Notes under the pieces: model-generated
Seen by the model: the letters and a program-made list of their open reading frames with translations, nothing else
The model's database searches: none
What the model was told of the DNA's origin: nothing
IMG/VR virus record: IMGVR_UViG_3300032053_000255
Span: 1-35,659 of that record
Origin: a virus
Strand: one strand, 5' to 3'
DNA: 35,659 nucleotides
Part shown: one piece after another, positions 26,576 to 35,069 of the stretch
Numbering within the stretch: the stretch's first letter is position 1
Layout of the letters: each line of letters opens with the position of its first letter
Program-made: the position numbers and the translations under genes

Positions 26576-29516
26576 ATTCATGATCCATCGGTGTTTGATC
26601 AACAAAGAAATTAACTTCAACTGGCGTTGCGGTACGTTCAAGTTCCCACGCGGCGGCCCCGCTTCCAAAAGTTGCTCCCCCAGCGCCCCTTGTTGTACAT
26701 CTGTGAATTTGATTTCCATTAACCAAAGCGCGATCCCCGTCATAATAAAACTTTTCAGTATATGGATCGGCATCTGAAACAGTTCCGCCATTCCATTTTA
26801 ATGAATCATTTGAAAAGGTTCCGCTGGAAGTATGATCTTCTAGTGCGGTATATATATTTGATCCTACATAAACTCTATCGTTTTTCTTATAAACAGTGTG
26901 ATCTTGCCAAGGCGTTGAGCAAACATTCGTATCAGTATATGTTATGGTCACGTCGCATCCACTTTGATCTGGCCTTGGAACCACCTTTAAAGTATAATCT
27001 TCGAGTGCCGGTTCATAAGTGGATAGTACACTATCTATCGCATTTTGTACTGCGCCTGGAATTGGAGTCTCTACTTTGCCAACGATTGCTGCAACTTGCT
27101 GTTGTGTTGTCTCAGATAAAGTAGAAAATGATCCAGTTGAAGCAGTCTTTCCGGCTGATATCATTTGATCGGCGTTATTGATGAAAGTATTAATCGTTGA
27201 GGTATATCCCGACACAGTACTATTTACTGAATTGATAACTTGCTGTGTGGCACTATCAACAATACCACCAGCACTATTAATATGATCTTGGATTTGAGAA
27301 GTAATATTACTGGAAACCGATTGTAAGGCAGAAGCCGAAAATGACTGTCCTATGTTTGCTGCCGTTGATGAAACCGTATTTACCAGCCCCTGAACTTGAT
27401 TAACAGAAGCAATTATTCCTTGCACTGGAGCTAAAGCTTGCGCCATTACGCTTTCCGCCATGGTTTGGAGATTGGAGAATGTATTCACGGCATTCATTAC
27501 CATTGTATCAACTTGTGTAACAAGCGCATTGACTTCGGCGACCACTTGAAATAAGGCGGAGTCTGTAACCGCTGTCACGGCTTCATTGGCCATTTCTGAA
27601 AGTTGCCCCATTACTTTTGTTATGTCTGGAAGAAAGGGAATATTAATTGGGGGAATATATTCGCTTAGGGGATAAATGGGAACTTCATCTTTAGCATGAT
27701 AAAGAGGCAGTTCTTCATTCAGCCAAACATTTGCGTCTGCCCAAAGTTTCATAATGCCTTTCTCGGCTTTTGCAAGAATGCCATAGCCTGGAAGCTCAGA
27801 TGCTTCTAAATGAATCCACTGTTTGGCTTTTGCAAATACGTCTTTTACTGCGTGAAATTCGATGTTATCTAATGTCGATTCTAACTTGACAAGCTTCTCG
27901 GCCTTTGCTTTGATATCTATCATTGAATCTAGGTTGATGATTCTTCCCGCCTGAAGTTTAATATCAAAGCCAAGACATTTATATGTTCCAACCCCAATTG
28001 CAACATCAGTAATCGATGGCGCGGTTCTTTTTATTTGCATCAATGCAACTTCATTATACATCAAGGATTTCTGCTGATAGTTTCCAATTGCTCTAACTGA
28101 AATGTTTGTGTCGCACAGTCTACTGTATGGAGCAACTCCATGGTTGGTTTCAGTTCCGATTACAAGCTGGCTTTTATTCAGGTCTACCTTCGTTTTCATA
28201 TTCCCGCCGCAGAAGAATGTCATGTCGGTTCCGGAAATAAAATTCATGGACTTTCCAGACTGGACATTGATATTTCCGCCAGCGTTAATATTGCAATCTT
28301 TATGAACAATGATGTTAACATTACCATACACATGTAAGGTATCATCGGCACATATAGTTACGGCCCGATTGCGTTTAATTGTACCAACTTCATTTTCTTG
28401 AATTAGATAGTAATTATTTTTATTAACTCTAGCATTTCGGTCGCCGTCCATTACATAAGTATTGTGCTGTCCTTTTTGAATTGTAAAATTCATGTCTGAA
28501 TTAGCACATACTGTAAGATCATAATTTTGTCCAGACAAACTATTTTTATTTACAACTATTTGTTTTTGATGATCAACGACTTCGACATCCGAGTTTTCAA
28601 TATGTGTATAACGTCCCTTTAAAACAATGTGATATTCTTTGTCTACGATTTTTTCTACAGTTAGCCCGCTTGGATGAATTTCTTTAAATGATCCTGATCT
28701 ATGATACCAATGTAGCCTTTGTGCGCCGGGAGTATCATCAACCTCAATTAAATGGCCAGACTCTGAGAAATATGCATGATTGTATGGATACTTCCCGGCA
28801 TACGGAGTTTCTTTTTCTGTAAAATGTTCAATGTTTGATAAAGCATCTGATCCAACTCCCGAATTAACGTGCGGCGCTGGATTGGGCGTATCACTGTCTT
28901 CTGGAACATTTGTTTGACCTATCTCTAGATTATCTTTCTTTGCTTTAACAACTGTTTGTGTCTGAAACTCATTTCTTTCAAAACGATTTGTAATGGCTTC
29001 TTTTTGATCTACAAATCTTAACATTCCATCATTTGGTTCGTTTTGGGGAAAGCGAGAAACTTGACCAAGCTCAATCAATTCTGATCCAGTGCCGTCGTCA
29101 TGTTGAATTGGGTGGCTTAAGGGATTTCTTGGAACTGTATCTGAGTTCAAGACCGAATCGGGTCTAGGATCATTGAACCCCTTTGCCGGATTAGCTTCTA
29201 TCTCTGGAATGCCAGGAAGAATTCCCATCATCACCGGTTCTTGAAAGATGATTCCGTCTCTTGCAAATCCGCAAATCCAGTCTCCTTCTTTTGGTCCAAT
29301 GGGATTTCTGCCGCTGTCTAGGGGGATCATCGGAACCGACCATGGAAGTTTGCTGGTCGGCATTTCCTGTTTATCTTCTGAGTGCCAGCCGAAGTATCGA
29401 ACTTTGCACCTACCAAGCATTAGAGGATCGTTTCGATCTTCGACTACACCAACGGCCCATATAAAACCGTCAAGCCCGGCATGGTTACGCTGCAATTTGG
29501 GAGTTAATTTTCTCAT
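26571..29516 (-). CDS. 5: Baseplate central spike, T4 gp5-like without lysozyme
   Basis: 981 aa. Residues ~12-110 are the gp5 OB-fold (D-G-F-I-W-A-V-G-V-V-E-D-R-N-D-P ... G-W-H-S-E-D). A low-complexity linker leads to a beta-helix-like middle (~230-560), and residues ~640-860 are Ala/Val/Ser/Gln-rich and helical. Two carbohydrate-binding-like modules (~866-908, ~918-957) lie at the end. T4 gp5 (575 aa) has a lysozyme domain after the OB-fold; none is seen here, as in other distant relatives. The spike punctures the outer envelope. It follows gp27 directly. Confidence 0.85.
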   Translation of the reverse strand: MRKLTPKLQRNHAGLDGFIWAVGVVEDRNDPLMLGRCKVRYFGWHSEDKQEMPTSKLPWSVPMIPLDSGRNPIGPKEGDWICGFARDGIIFQEPVMMGILPGIPEIEANPAKGFNDPRPDSVLNSDTVPRNPLSHPIQHDDGTGSELIELGQVSRFPQNEPNDGMLRFVDQKEAITNRFERNEFQTQTVVKAKKDNLEIGQTNVPEDSDTPNPAPHVNSGVGSDALSNIEHFTEKETPYAGKYPYNHAYFSESGHLIEVDDTPGAQRLHWYHRSGSFKEIHPSGLTVEKIVDKEYHIVLKGRYTHIENSDVEVVDHQKQIVVNKNSLSGQNYDLTVCANSDMNFTIQKGQHNTYVMDGDRNARVNKNNYYLIQENEVGTIKRNRAVTICADDTLHVYGNVNIIVHKDCNINAGGNINVQSGKSMNFISGTDMTFFCGGNMKTKVDLNKSQLVIGTETNHGVAPYSRLCDTNISVRAIGNYQQKSLMYNEVALMQIKRTAPSITDVAIGVGTYKCLGFDIKLQAGRIINLDSMIDIKAKAEKLVKLESTLDNIEFHAVKDVFAKAKQWIHLEASELPGYGILAKAEKGIMKLWADANVWLNEELPLYHAKDEVPIYPLSEYIPPINIPFLPDITKVMGQLSEMANEAVTAVTDSALFQVVAEVNALVTQVDTMVMNAVNTFSNLQTMAESVMAQALAPVQGIIASVNQVQGLVNTVSSTAANIGQSFSASALQSVSSNITSQIQDHINSAGGIVDSATQQVINSVNSTVSGYTSTINTFINNADQMISAGKTASTGSFSTLSETTQQQVAAIVGKVETPIPGAVQNAIDSVLSTYEPALEDYTLKVVPRPDQSGCDVTITYTDTNVCSTPWQDHTVYKKNDRVYVGSNIYTALEDHTSSGTFSNDSLKWNGGTVSDADPYTEKFYYDGDRALVNGNQIHRCTTRGAGGATFGSGAAAWELERTATPVEVNFFVDQTPMDHES

Positions 29517-29520
29517 ATTG

Positions 29521-31002
29521 TTATGTTACGTCTAGATAAATTGGCACAGGGTCAGTATACTCAATCTTCTTAGCATATGTATCTTTGATGATTTCGATGT
29601 CTTGGACATATCCGCCCTTTTGAATTCGGTGCCTGAGTGCTGCAATCAGATACTTTCCAGATAGATATTTTTCTGGTTCATTCCAATGTTCGGGAGAAGA
29701 CATCGCGTTGGGCATCGCAAAGAAAATCACATTTCCGGCTCTGCGATCAGTATTTCCCGGCAGAGTTAATGTAATGCGAACTCCGTTAATTTGTTGCATT
29801 TGTGACTGCCTGTGCAATACATACTCTTCAATCTTTGATGGACGAATACCTGGCTCTTTGCTGGCTATCCAAGGAATGATATCGTGATCTTTGTTTGTAC
29901 TCATTAAATCAAATCGCGCCTCGTGTGGATCTCCGAGCGCATCTAACGTTGGCGTACAAGGTTTTTCTGGATCTAAGTGGACCTGTTCGCCGAACTGTTT
30001 GAGATAATCAAACTTATAAATGAAGTATCGTTGTCGTATAATGTCATATGTCCAAAGTTTTGAAGCGTACATTCCCTGTTGCAAATTGGCCAGAACATCA
30101 AAGTATTCTGCAAATTCATAGCCATCTACCGTTCTTACTTCCTCTTCGATTCGTCTGTTTAAAAGATTCAACCAGACATCTTTCCACTGATAAAGGAATG
30201 TCTCGGTTGGCTTTTGTTCAAATAAAGTTTCTAGAGAAGAGAAATGAAAGTTCTTTAAGCTCTCATAGAATATGTAGCTCGAACCAGAATGCTTGGCCGG
30301 AATTGATCTAGATGCAATTATATTGATTGTCTGTGCGGGGGTCCAGTGAGACACACAGAAGTCCTGCTCATATTTCGTGACTTCGCTTTCTATCGGTTTA
30401 TCTTTCAAAAGATATTCATTGAATACTTCAGTCACAATATCGGAGTATAGTTTTTTCTTATATGATTTGTATACTTTCTTTTTATTGTTTTGAATAGCTT
30501 CGGGAGAAACAAAGTGTAAAGTATATGCTTGAACTTTATCGCGAACGTGATTGCGTTCGGTCATTTTAATGACCCGAAATTTCATAATCCATTTTTCGGT
30601 TGGCTGTACTGTTTGCGATGCGGTTGCTCCGGGAAAATCTTGTGGAAGAGAATATCCGGTTCCGGTTGGCGGTGCGTCTTTTGTTCCGGGGCGTTTCCAA
30701 CAAACTTCAAGTATCTCTTCTCCGATCAAAGGAAATAACATTGGTAAGTCCCAGCCTTCAACCAATGCAATATTTCCGGTCAGATAATTATTAAATATGT
30801 CTTCAAAAATGTTCATACCAGCATGAACGTTTGTCAGGTCTAGTGGCTCCGATCCGTTCCAGGGGTGCAGCTTAATATAATCAATGCTAAAATCATATGG
30901 ATGGCGAATTATGTCGCTTTGAATAGAACTCCACGCATCGCCAACATCTATGCCGATTGGCGCACTGCCGTCTCCATTTGGTGGTGTATTATCAATGGGC
31001 AT
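29521..31002 (-). CDS. 27: Baseplate hub protein, T4 gp27-like
   Basis: 493 aa (T4 gp27 391). F-S-I-D-Y-I-K-L-H-P-W-N, D-L-T-N-V-H-A-G-M-N-I-F-E-D-I-F-N-N-Y-L-T-G and the P-L-I-G-E-E segment fit the hub domain that forms the trimeric cup between tail tube and spike. R-V-I-K-M-T-E-R-N follows. Position next to the gp5-like spike supports it. Starts 2 nt after the gp53 stop without a Shine-Dalgarno. Confidence 0.8.
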   Translation of the reverse strand: MPIDNTPPNGDGSAPIGIDVGDAWSSIQSDIIRHPYDFSIDYIKLHPWNGSEPLDLTNVHAGMNIFEDIFNNYLTGNIALVEGWDLPMLFPLIGEEILEVCWKRPGTKDAPPTGTGYSLPQDFPGATASQTVQPTEKWIMKFRVIKMTERNHVRDKVQAYTLHFVSPEAIQNNKKKVYKSYKKKLYSDIVTEVFNEYLLKDKPIESEVTKYEQDFCVSHWTPAQTINIIASRSIPAKHSGSSYIFYESLKNFHFSSLETLFEQKPTETFLYQWKDVWLNLLNRRIEEEVRTVDGYEFAEYFDVLANLQQGMYASKLWTYDIIRQRYFIYKFDYLKQFGEQVHLDPEKPCTPTLDALGDPHEARFDLMSTNKDHDIIPWIASKEPGIRPSKIEEYVLHRQSQMQQINGVRITLTLPGNTDRRAGNVIFFAMPNAMSSPEHWNEPEKYLSGKYLIAALRHRIQKGGYVQDIEIIKDTYAKKIEYTDPVPIYLDVT

Positions 31003-31004
31003 AT

Positions 31005-31904
31005 TTAACTAAACAGCTTTTTAAACTCGTCAATAATCTGTGGCGCATAATTTTTATCAATCAATTTTATATGTCTTAATTTTTCGTTTAGTTCCCACTC
31101 ATTGGTATATGCGCTAATAGGGCGCTTTGATCCGCCCGTACTAACGGTGAAGGCAATTTGATTAGGATTAAATTTTCGATTTAAATTAACAGTAACTCTG
31201 CTCTTAGAAAAGGTGGCTACCCAATGGCCCGGCGTGACCTCGATAGGAATCATCGTAATATTGTAAATAACATCATTCTCATTAATTACACGCACAACCT
31301 GAGAATTGGTTAAGTATTGTGACCAATCATAATTACTTTGAACTGCTGTTGCGTTGATCTCTGTTACGACATCAAAATACCAACTGTCCCAATCGACAAT
31401 CAGATTTTCCCGGTTTCTGTATTCATATGTCGTTTGATTTGCAATTTGAAATCCCGGTCTTAAAGTTTCGGACATTCGATACCATAGAGCTGAGTCTAGC
31501 AGCTCGCCTGGGACGGCTGATGTATGATTGGCAATACAAATATAAACTGCATCTTGATAAATGACTGTATCATTATCTTTGTAATCAATTCCAGAATTCC
31601 AAATACTTGAGTAGTTTTCTTCCCTATATTTGTAGTTCAGATATTTTGTGAAGTCGCGTTCGCTCAAAACCCATTCTCTAATCGGATCATAAATGTCATT
31701 TGCATAAAAAATTAACCAAGCGTGTTTGTAATTTCCATAATAAGTATTAGCTAAGATGTCCGGGCGTTCGTAGTCCTTGACCGTGTATTCGTAATAAACG
31801 TATGTCAAATTTTTAATAGCATCGATAATTTTGTTTCGTGCCATGATATTGACAACTTGATTATCACAATACTCGACTGTAGGAAACATTGAAAAGTATT
31901 GCAT
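31005..31904 (-). CDS. 53: Baseplate wedge protein, T4 gp53-like, with inserted module
   Basis: 299 aa versus 196 in T4. M-Q-Y-F-S-M-F-P-T-V-E-Y and D-I-Y-D-P-I-R-E-W-V-L-S-E-R-D-F match the gp53 N-terminal half, which binds gp6 and gp25 in the wedge. Residues ~101-145 are an inserted module of carbohydrate-binding type (W-x6-Y-x-x-N-D-x-V-x-Y ... Y-I-C-I-A-N-H-T-S). The remainder is beta-rich. Confidence 0.8.
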   Translation of the reverse strand: MQYFSMFPTVEYCDNQVVNIMARNKIIDAIKNLTYVYYEYTVKDYERPDILANTYYGNYKHAWLIFYANDIYDPIREWVLSERDFTKYLNYKYREENYSSIWNSGIDYKDNDTVIYQDAVYICIANHTSAVPGELLDSALWYRMSETLRPGFQIANQTTYEYRNRENLIVDWDSWYFDVVTEINATAVQSNYDWSQYLTNSQVVRVINENDVIYNITMIPIEVTPGHWVATFSKSRVTVNLNRKFNPNQIAFTVSTGGSKRPISAYTNEWELNEKLRHIKLIDKNYAPQIIDEFKKLFS

Positions 31905-31907
31905 TTC

Positions 31908-32726
31908 TTACCATCCCTGTGCGATGTTTTCTTTTGTAATGATAGCGCACTCTTTAAAATGAAGAGTTAAACTGGTACAGGCTTGATAATCATTTTTCAT
32001 ATAAGCCGGAACACCAGCGGCATTATATTCTACATCACATGACATTAAAGCGCAAGGGTGTGTTTTGACCAACGATTTAACGTGGGGCGCATAGAAGCTA
32101 ATAATAAAATTTTCAGGAATACCCAAGAAGTTCGACAGCGCCGCATTATTAAATGTTCCGGTATTTTGTGTTCCTCCGGGATGCATTGCATATTTAAACT
32201 GGAAGATAATATCTTTAATTGATTGTGTGTCAGCTTCATTTTTAGGAAACAATAGCCAATCGAGTTTAAATTCTCTAAAGGACATATTTTTAAATAATAA
32301 TGATGCATGAGGATTGACCGCCGTGCGCGAAGCTTTCTGAAATACTGCGTTGACATTTAACCCGGTCATGTCACTTCCAATGTTTGTGATTCCCCAACTC
32401 TGCATAGTATCGCGGATGGCCGATCCAAACTCGCCCTGTTTCTGATAATTTTCCTGAACTACATTCACCGCAACCTGATTGGCTGTCCACAGATCGATTT
32501 CTTCCCAAACTGAGTTGTAAGAGATTCGCATTGAAGGCGGCATGAAAAGCGCAATGTTGAACATTCCTTGTCGGATGTCGGCAAACGGAGGAACCACACG
32601 AAAATTTACAAATGGAACCCCCTGCCGGTCACTCCAGAGATTGGTTGGAAATGCAAAGTCGGGTCTACGGGTCGATTCGTTTAGAAAATTCTGTTTCTGA
32701 ATATTGGGGTTGCCCGATGCTGCCAT
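31908..32726 (-). CDS. Tail tube-baseplate junction protein, T4 gp54/gp48-like
   Basis: 272 aa (T4 gp54 320, gp48 364). L-L-F-K-N-M-S-F-R-E-F-K-L-D-W-L-L-F-P-K-N and F-K-Y-A-M-H-P-G are typical of the gp48/gp54 family that caps the hub and nucleates tube polymerisation. Only one such gene is visible, so it may do both jobs. AGGA 6 nt before the ATG. First gene of the baseplate operon. Confidence 0.78.
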   Translation of the reverse strand: MAASGNPNIQKQNFLNESTRRPDFAFPTNLWSDRQGVPFVNFRVVPPFADIRQGMFNIALFMPPSMRISYNSVWEEIDLWTANQVAVNVVQENYQKQGEFGSAIRDTMQSWGITNIGSDMTGLNVNAVFQKASRTAVNPHASLLFKNMSFREFKLDWLLFPKNEADTQSIKDIIFQFKYAMHPGGTQNTGTFNNAALSNFLGIPENFIISFYAPHVKSLVKTHPCALMSCDVEYNAAGVPAYMKNDYQACTSLTLHFKECAIITKENIAQGW

Positions 32727-32739
32727 CTTTATCCTATCG

Positions 32740-32747
32740 AATAAATA
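32740..32747 (+). promoter_or_regulatory. T4-late-like box AATAAATA before gp4
   Basis: One mismatch to TATAAATA, 5 nt from the gp4 ATG at 32753, in the 26-nt divergent gap. No -35 and no Shine-Dalgarno. Confidence 0.35.
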
Positions 32748-32752
32748 TCAAT

Positions 32753-33202
32753 ATGTTAACCTATAAAGGTCACTATTCACCAAAATATCCTACTAAGTAT
32801 TTAGGAACTTCACCTATTATTTATAGGTCATCGTGGGAACTGTGTTTCATGCACTGGTGCGACGAAAATTCAAACGTGATTCATTGGGGGAGCGAATCTG
32901 TTATTGTTCCATATTTATGTGAAATTGATAATAAATACCATAGATATTATATAGACTTCAATGTTACTTTCAAGAACGGAGACATATATCTGATTGAAAT
33001 TAAACCACAAAGTAAAACATCTCCTCCGAAGCTTCCAAAGAGCGGTAAACAAACTAGAGCATATCAAAACCAACTGCTTGAATATGTTCAGAATGAATGT
33101 AAATGGAGGGCCGCTAAAAAATATGCGGATTCTATGAATGTTAAATTTCAGGTGTGGGATGAAATTTTTCTTAAAAAACTTGGGATTAAACTCCTAACAT
33201 AA
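32753..33202 (+). CDS. 4: Head completion nuclease, T4 gp4-like
   Basis: 149 aa (T4 gp4 150). S-P-K-Y-P-T-K-Y-L-G, I-I-Y-R-S-S-W-E, W-G-S-E-S-V-I-V-P-Y and H-R-Y-Y-I-D-F are clear gp4 family motifs. With E29, D68 and E82-I-K84 it has the PD-(D/E)xK nuclease pattern. In T4 gp4 finishes the packaged head so tails can join. I start it at 32753 because the family motif begins right there, although the frame is open upstream. Confidence 0.93.
   Translation: MLTYKGHYSPKYPTKYLGTSPIIYRSSWELCFMHWCDENSNVIHWGSESVIVPYLCEIDNKYHRYYIDFNVTFKNGDIYLIEIKPQSKTSPPKLPKSGKQTRAYQNQLLEYVQNECKWRAAKKYADSMNVKFQVWDEIFLKKLGIKLLT
32818..32825 (-). promoter_or_regulatory. Perfect T4-type late promoter TATAAATA for baseplate operon
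   Basis: Minus strand TATAAATA inside the gp4 gene (antisense to codons for I-I-Y-R), about 92 nt upstream of the first baseplate gene. The codons are constrained by a conserved gp4 motif, so chance cannot be excluded. Confidence 0.45.
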
Positions 33203-33205
33203 ATA
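33198..33205 (+). promoter_or_regulatory. T4-late-like box CATAAATA before tail tube
   Basis: One mismatch to TATAAATA, 6 nt before the tail tube ATG and overlapping the gp4 stop codon. No -35 and no ribosome binding site between. Confidence 0.4.
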
Positions 33206-33211
33206 CTTTAC

Positions 33212-33793
33212 ATGGCAAGAACAATAGACGAATTCAAATCAGCATTTAAAGAGGGCGTAGCAAGAGCCAACCGGTACGAGGTTCTGATTTCTCCCCCGCT
33301 GGCTTTGGCCGGAAGTTTTACAACGATGCAACATTTATCAATTGCCTGTGAGGCTGTAGAATTTCCGGGCATTTTATTAGCAACTCAAGAAGATAAGCAG
33401 TTTGGCCCAATCAGAAAAGTTCCTTATTTGAATGTGTTCAATGACTTGGCTATGGTGTTTATCTGCTCTCCACTTATGATTGAGCGCACCTTCTTCGATT
33501 CTTGGCAAGCTTTGATTCTTCAAAGAGCCGATACTAAAGTTGCCAATCCTGCGCCGCTAACGCCCAAAGGAAATCCAAATGCTCCACTAGAACCCCAATT
33601 CAAATTAGAGTTTTACGATAACTATATTGGTGGAATTCAAATCACTGTGTTAGATGAATCCAATACAGCAATCAAAACAATTCAATGCTTTGAGTGCTAT
33701 CCCATAGAAGTTATTACACAACCGCTTTCGTATAATAATGTTGATGATTACTTGAAAATTGAAGTTCGTTTTGCATATAGATATTGGCTTTAA
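33212..33793 (+). CDS. 19: Tail tube protein, T4 gp19-like
   Basis: 193 aa (T4 gp19 163). A-R-A-N-R-Y-E-V-L-I-S-P-P, C-E-A-V-E-F-P-G, Y-G/F-G-P-I-R-K-V-P-Y and F-F-D-S-W-Q-A-L-I with a final F-A-Y-R-Y-W match the tube family shared by T4-type myoviruses. Hexamer rings stack to form the inner tube. The loop ~110-130 is proline-rich. No Shine-Dalgarno before the ATG. Confidence 0.92.
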   Translation: MARTIDEFKSAFKEGVARANRYEVLISPPLALAGSFTTMQHLSIACEAVEFPGILLATQEDKQFGPIRKVPYLNVFNDLAMVFICSPLMIERTFFDSWQALILQRADTKVANPAPLTPKGNPNAPLEPQFKLEFYDNYIGGIQITVLDESNTAIKTIQCFECYPIEVITQPLSYNNVDDYLKIEVRFAYRYWL

Positions 33794-33808
33794 TATTAAG
33801 GAGATATT

Positions 33809-34543
33809 ATGTCTTTTCCTGTGTTGTCCGTGCCTACATTTGAATTAACTGTTCCATCTACAAAGAAACCAATTCGGTGCCGACCGTTTTTGGTCAAGGA
33901 GGAAAAGGTTCTTCTTATGGCCCTGGAAGCGGGCGATGAACGCCAGTCGGTTGAGGTGGTCAAGCAAATCTTAACAAACTGCATTGTAGATTTGAAGGAA
34001 CATTCAATTGAAGAACTTGCTCTGTTTGATCTGGAATATATCTTTTTGAAAGTTCGATCAAAGTCAAAGGGCGAAGTTGTTAGGTTAAAATTTTCTGGGA
34101 TTGAAAAATCGGAATGTGAAGAGTGCAAAAAGCCCAAACAGATCGCCATCAATTTGAACGACATTGAAGTAAAGTTCAATCCAGATGTCACACCAAATAT
34201 TGAAATTACAAACGAAGTTGGTGTCATTATGAAATATCCACGATACTCACTTGTGGAAAAATTAAACAAAGATAAATCTGAAGAAAATGTTGAGTTGATC
34301 TTTAAACTGATTCGCATGTGCATTGAGTCGGTGTACGACAAAGACATGGTGTATCCGGCAGCAGACATAACTGATGAAGAGTATGAAAAGTTCATTGATA
34401 GTCTGACGCCAGAACAGTTTGAAAAAATGTCAGCGTTTATTTTGAACATGCCACAAATTGAATGCGAAGTTGATTTAAGTTGCTCGAAGTGTGGCAGAAA
34501 AGATGTTCAAACTATTAAAGGGCTACAAAGTTTTTTTCAATAA
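33809..34543 (+). CDS. 26: Baseplate hub/tail-assembly chaperone, T4 gp26-like
   Basis: 244 aa (T4 gp26 208). R-P-F-L-V-K-E-E-K-V-L-L-M-A-L-E near the N terminus (25-40) is the family signature. C103-x2-C106 and C225-x2-C228 could hold zinc. AAGGAG 7 nt before the ATG is strong. It ends at a T7 run where a -1 shift would join it to the next frame, as tail chaperones of other phages do. Confidence 0.85.
   Translation: MSFPVLSVPTFELTVPSTKKPIRCRPFLVKEEKVLLMALEAGDERQSVEVVKQILTNCIVDLKEHSIEELALFDLEYIFLKVRSKSKGEVVRLKFSGIEKSECEECKKPKQIAINLNDIEVKFNPDVTPNIEITNEVGVIMKYPRYSLVEKLNKDKSEENVELIFKLIRMCIESVYDKDMVYPAADITDEEYEKFIDSLTPEQFEKMSAFILNMPQIECEVDLSCSKCGRKDVQTIKGLQSFFQ
34531..34537 (+). promoter_or_regulatory. 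Slippery heptamer T TTT TTT (-1 frameshift site)
   Basis: Seven T in the phase T-TTT-TTT relative to the gp26-like frame, two codons before its stop. Both codons re-pair perfectly after a -1 slip and the -1 frame is then open for 64 codons. Confidence 0.65.
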
Positions 34544-34728
34544 CCCTTGGTGATGAGACATTAGAGAACTTGTATAAGACTAACTTTAGCTTGATGTATC
34601 ATCATAAGTTTAGTCTTGAAGAACTGGAAAATATGATTCCATTTGAGAGAGAAATTTATTTAATGTTACTGACGGACCAGATTAAGAAAGAGAACGAAGA
34701 GATAGAAAAAGTTAAAAGGAACCAATGA
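34537..34728 (+). CDS. -1 frameshift extension of gp26-like (gp51-like part)
   Basis: 63 residues in the -1 frame, S-I-T-L-G-D-E-T-L-E-N-L-Y-K onward, rich in E/K/L and helical, ending in TGA that overlaps the next ATG (ATGA). It has no start codon of its own near the beginning; the first in-frame ATG would leave only 44 residues. By analogy with lambda G/GT and T4 gp26/gp51 it is probably made as a fusion that contacts the tape measure. Confidence 0.65.
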   Translation, partial: SITLGDETLENLYKTNFSLMYHHKFSLEELENMIPFEREIYLMLLTDQIKKENEEIEKVKRNQ

Positions 34729-35066
34729 AACTGCCATTCAACATAGGCGGAGTCTCCGTTGATGAAAATTTACGGAGAAGAAAAAGTCGTAGAAAGATGG
34801 CCTGGATATCTTTATATTCGATATTGGGTCTAACACTTCTTTTGCTATTCTGCGTATCCGAAACAAAGCTAGAATCTCTTGCATCAATTGTCGACACAGT
34901 GTTCTTTTGTCTATCTTCTATTGTTTTAGCTTACTGTGGGGCAGCGGTTATCGACGATTCAAATATAAGAAAACACACTGAAAATATGCATTGTAAGACA
35001 AACAAGATTGATAAAGACGACAAGAAAAAAGAAATTAAAGTAGACGACCCAGACGAAGAGAAGTAA
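34725..35066 (+). CDS. Two-span membrane protein in tail cluster
   Basis: 113 aa. Basic N terminus (R-R-R-K-S-R-R-K), hydrophobic segments at about 26-44 and 54-77, then a charged cytoplasmic tail ending D-P-D-E-E-K. Similar small membrane proteins sit between tail chaperone and tape measure genes in other T4-like phages; a holin-like role is possible but unproven. AAAGGA before the ATG. Confidence 0.7.
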   Translation: MKLPFNIGGVSVDENLRRRKSRRKMAWISLYSILGLTLLLLFCVSETKLESLASIVDTVFFCLSSIVLAYCGAAVIDDSNIRKHTENMHCKTNKIDKDDKKKEIKVDDPDEEK

Positions 35067-35069
35067 ACA

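Noticed and set aside
26762-27124. 120-aa plus-strand frame inside the gp5-like gene
   Set aside because: Antisense shadow with composition of a reversed frame and no start signals.
32045-32356. 103-aa minus-strand frame inside the gp54/48-like gene
   Set aside because: Same strand, other frame; basic, no ribosome binding site, while the covering gene has conserved motifs.
33796-34449. 217-aa minus-strand frame antisense to the gp26-like gene
   Set aside because: It is a shadow of the gp26-like gene: Ser/Phe-rich, no ribosome binding site, and the plus strand has clear family motifs.
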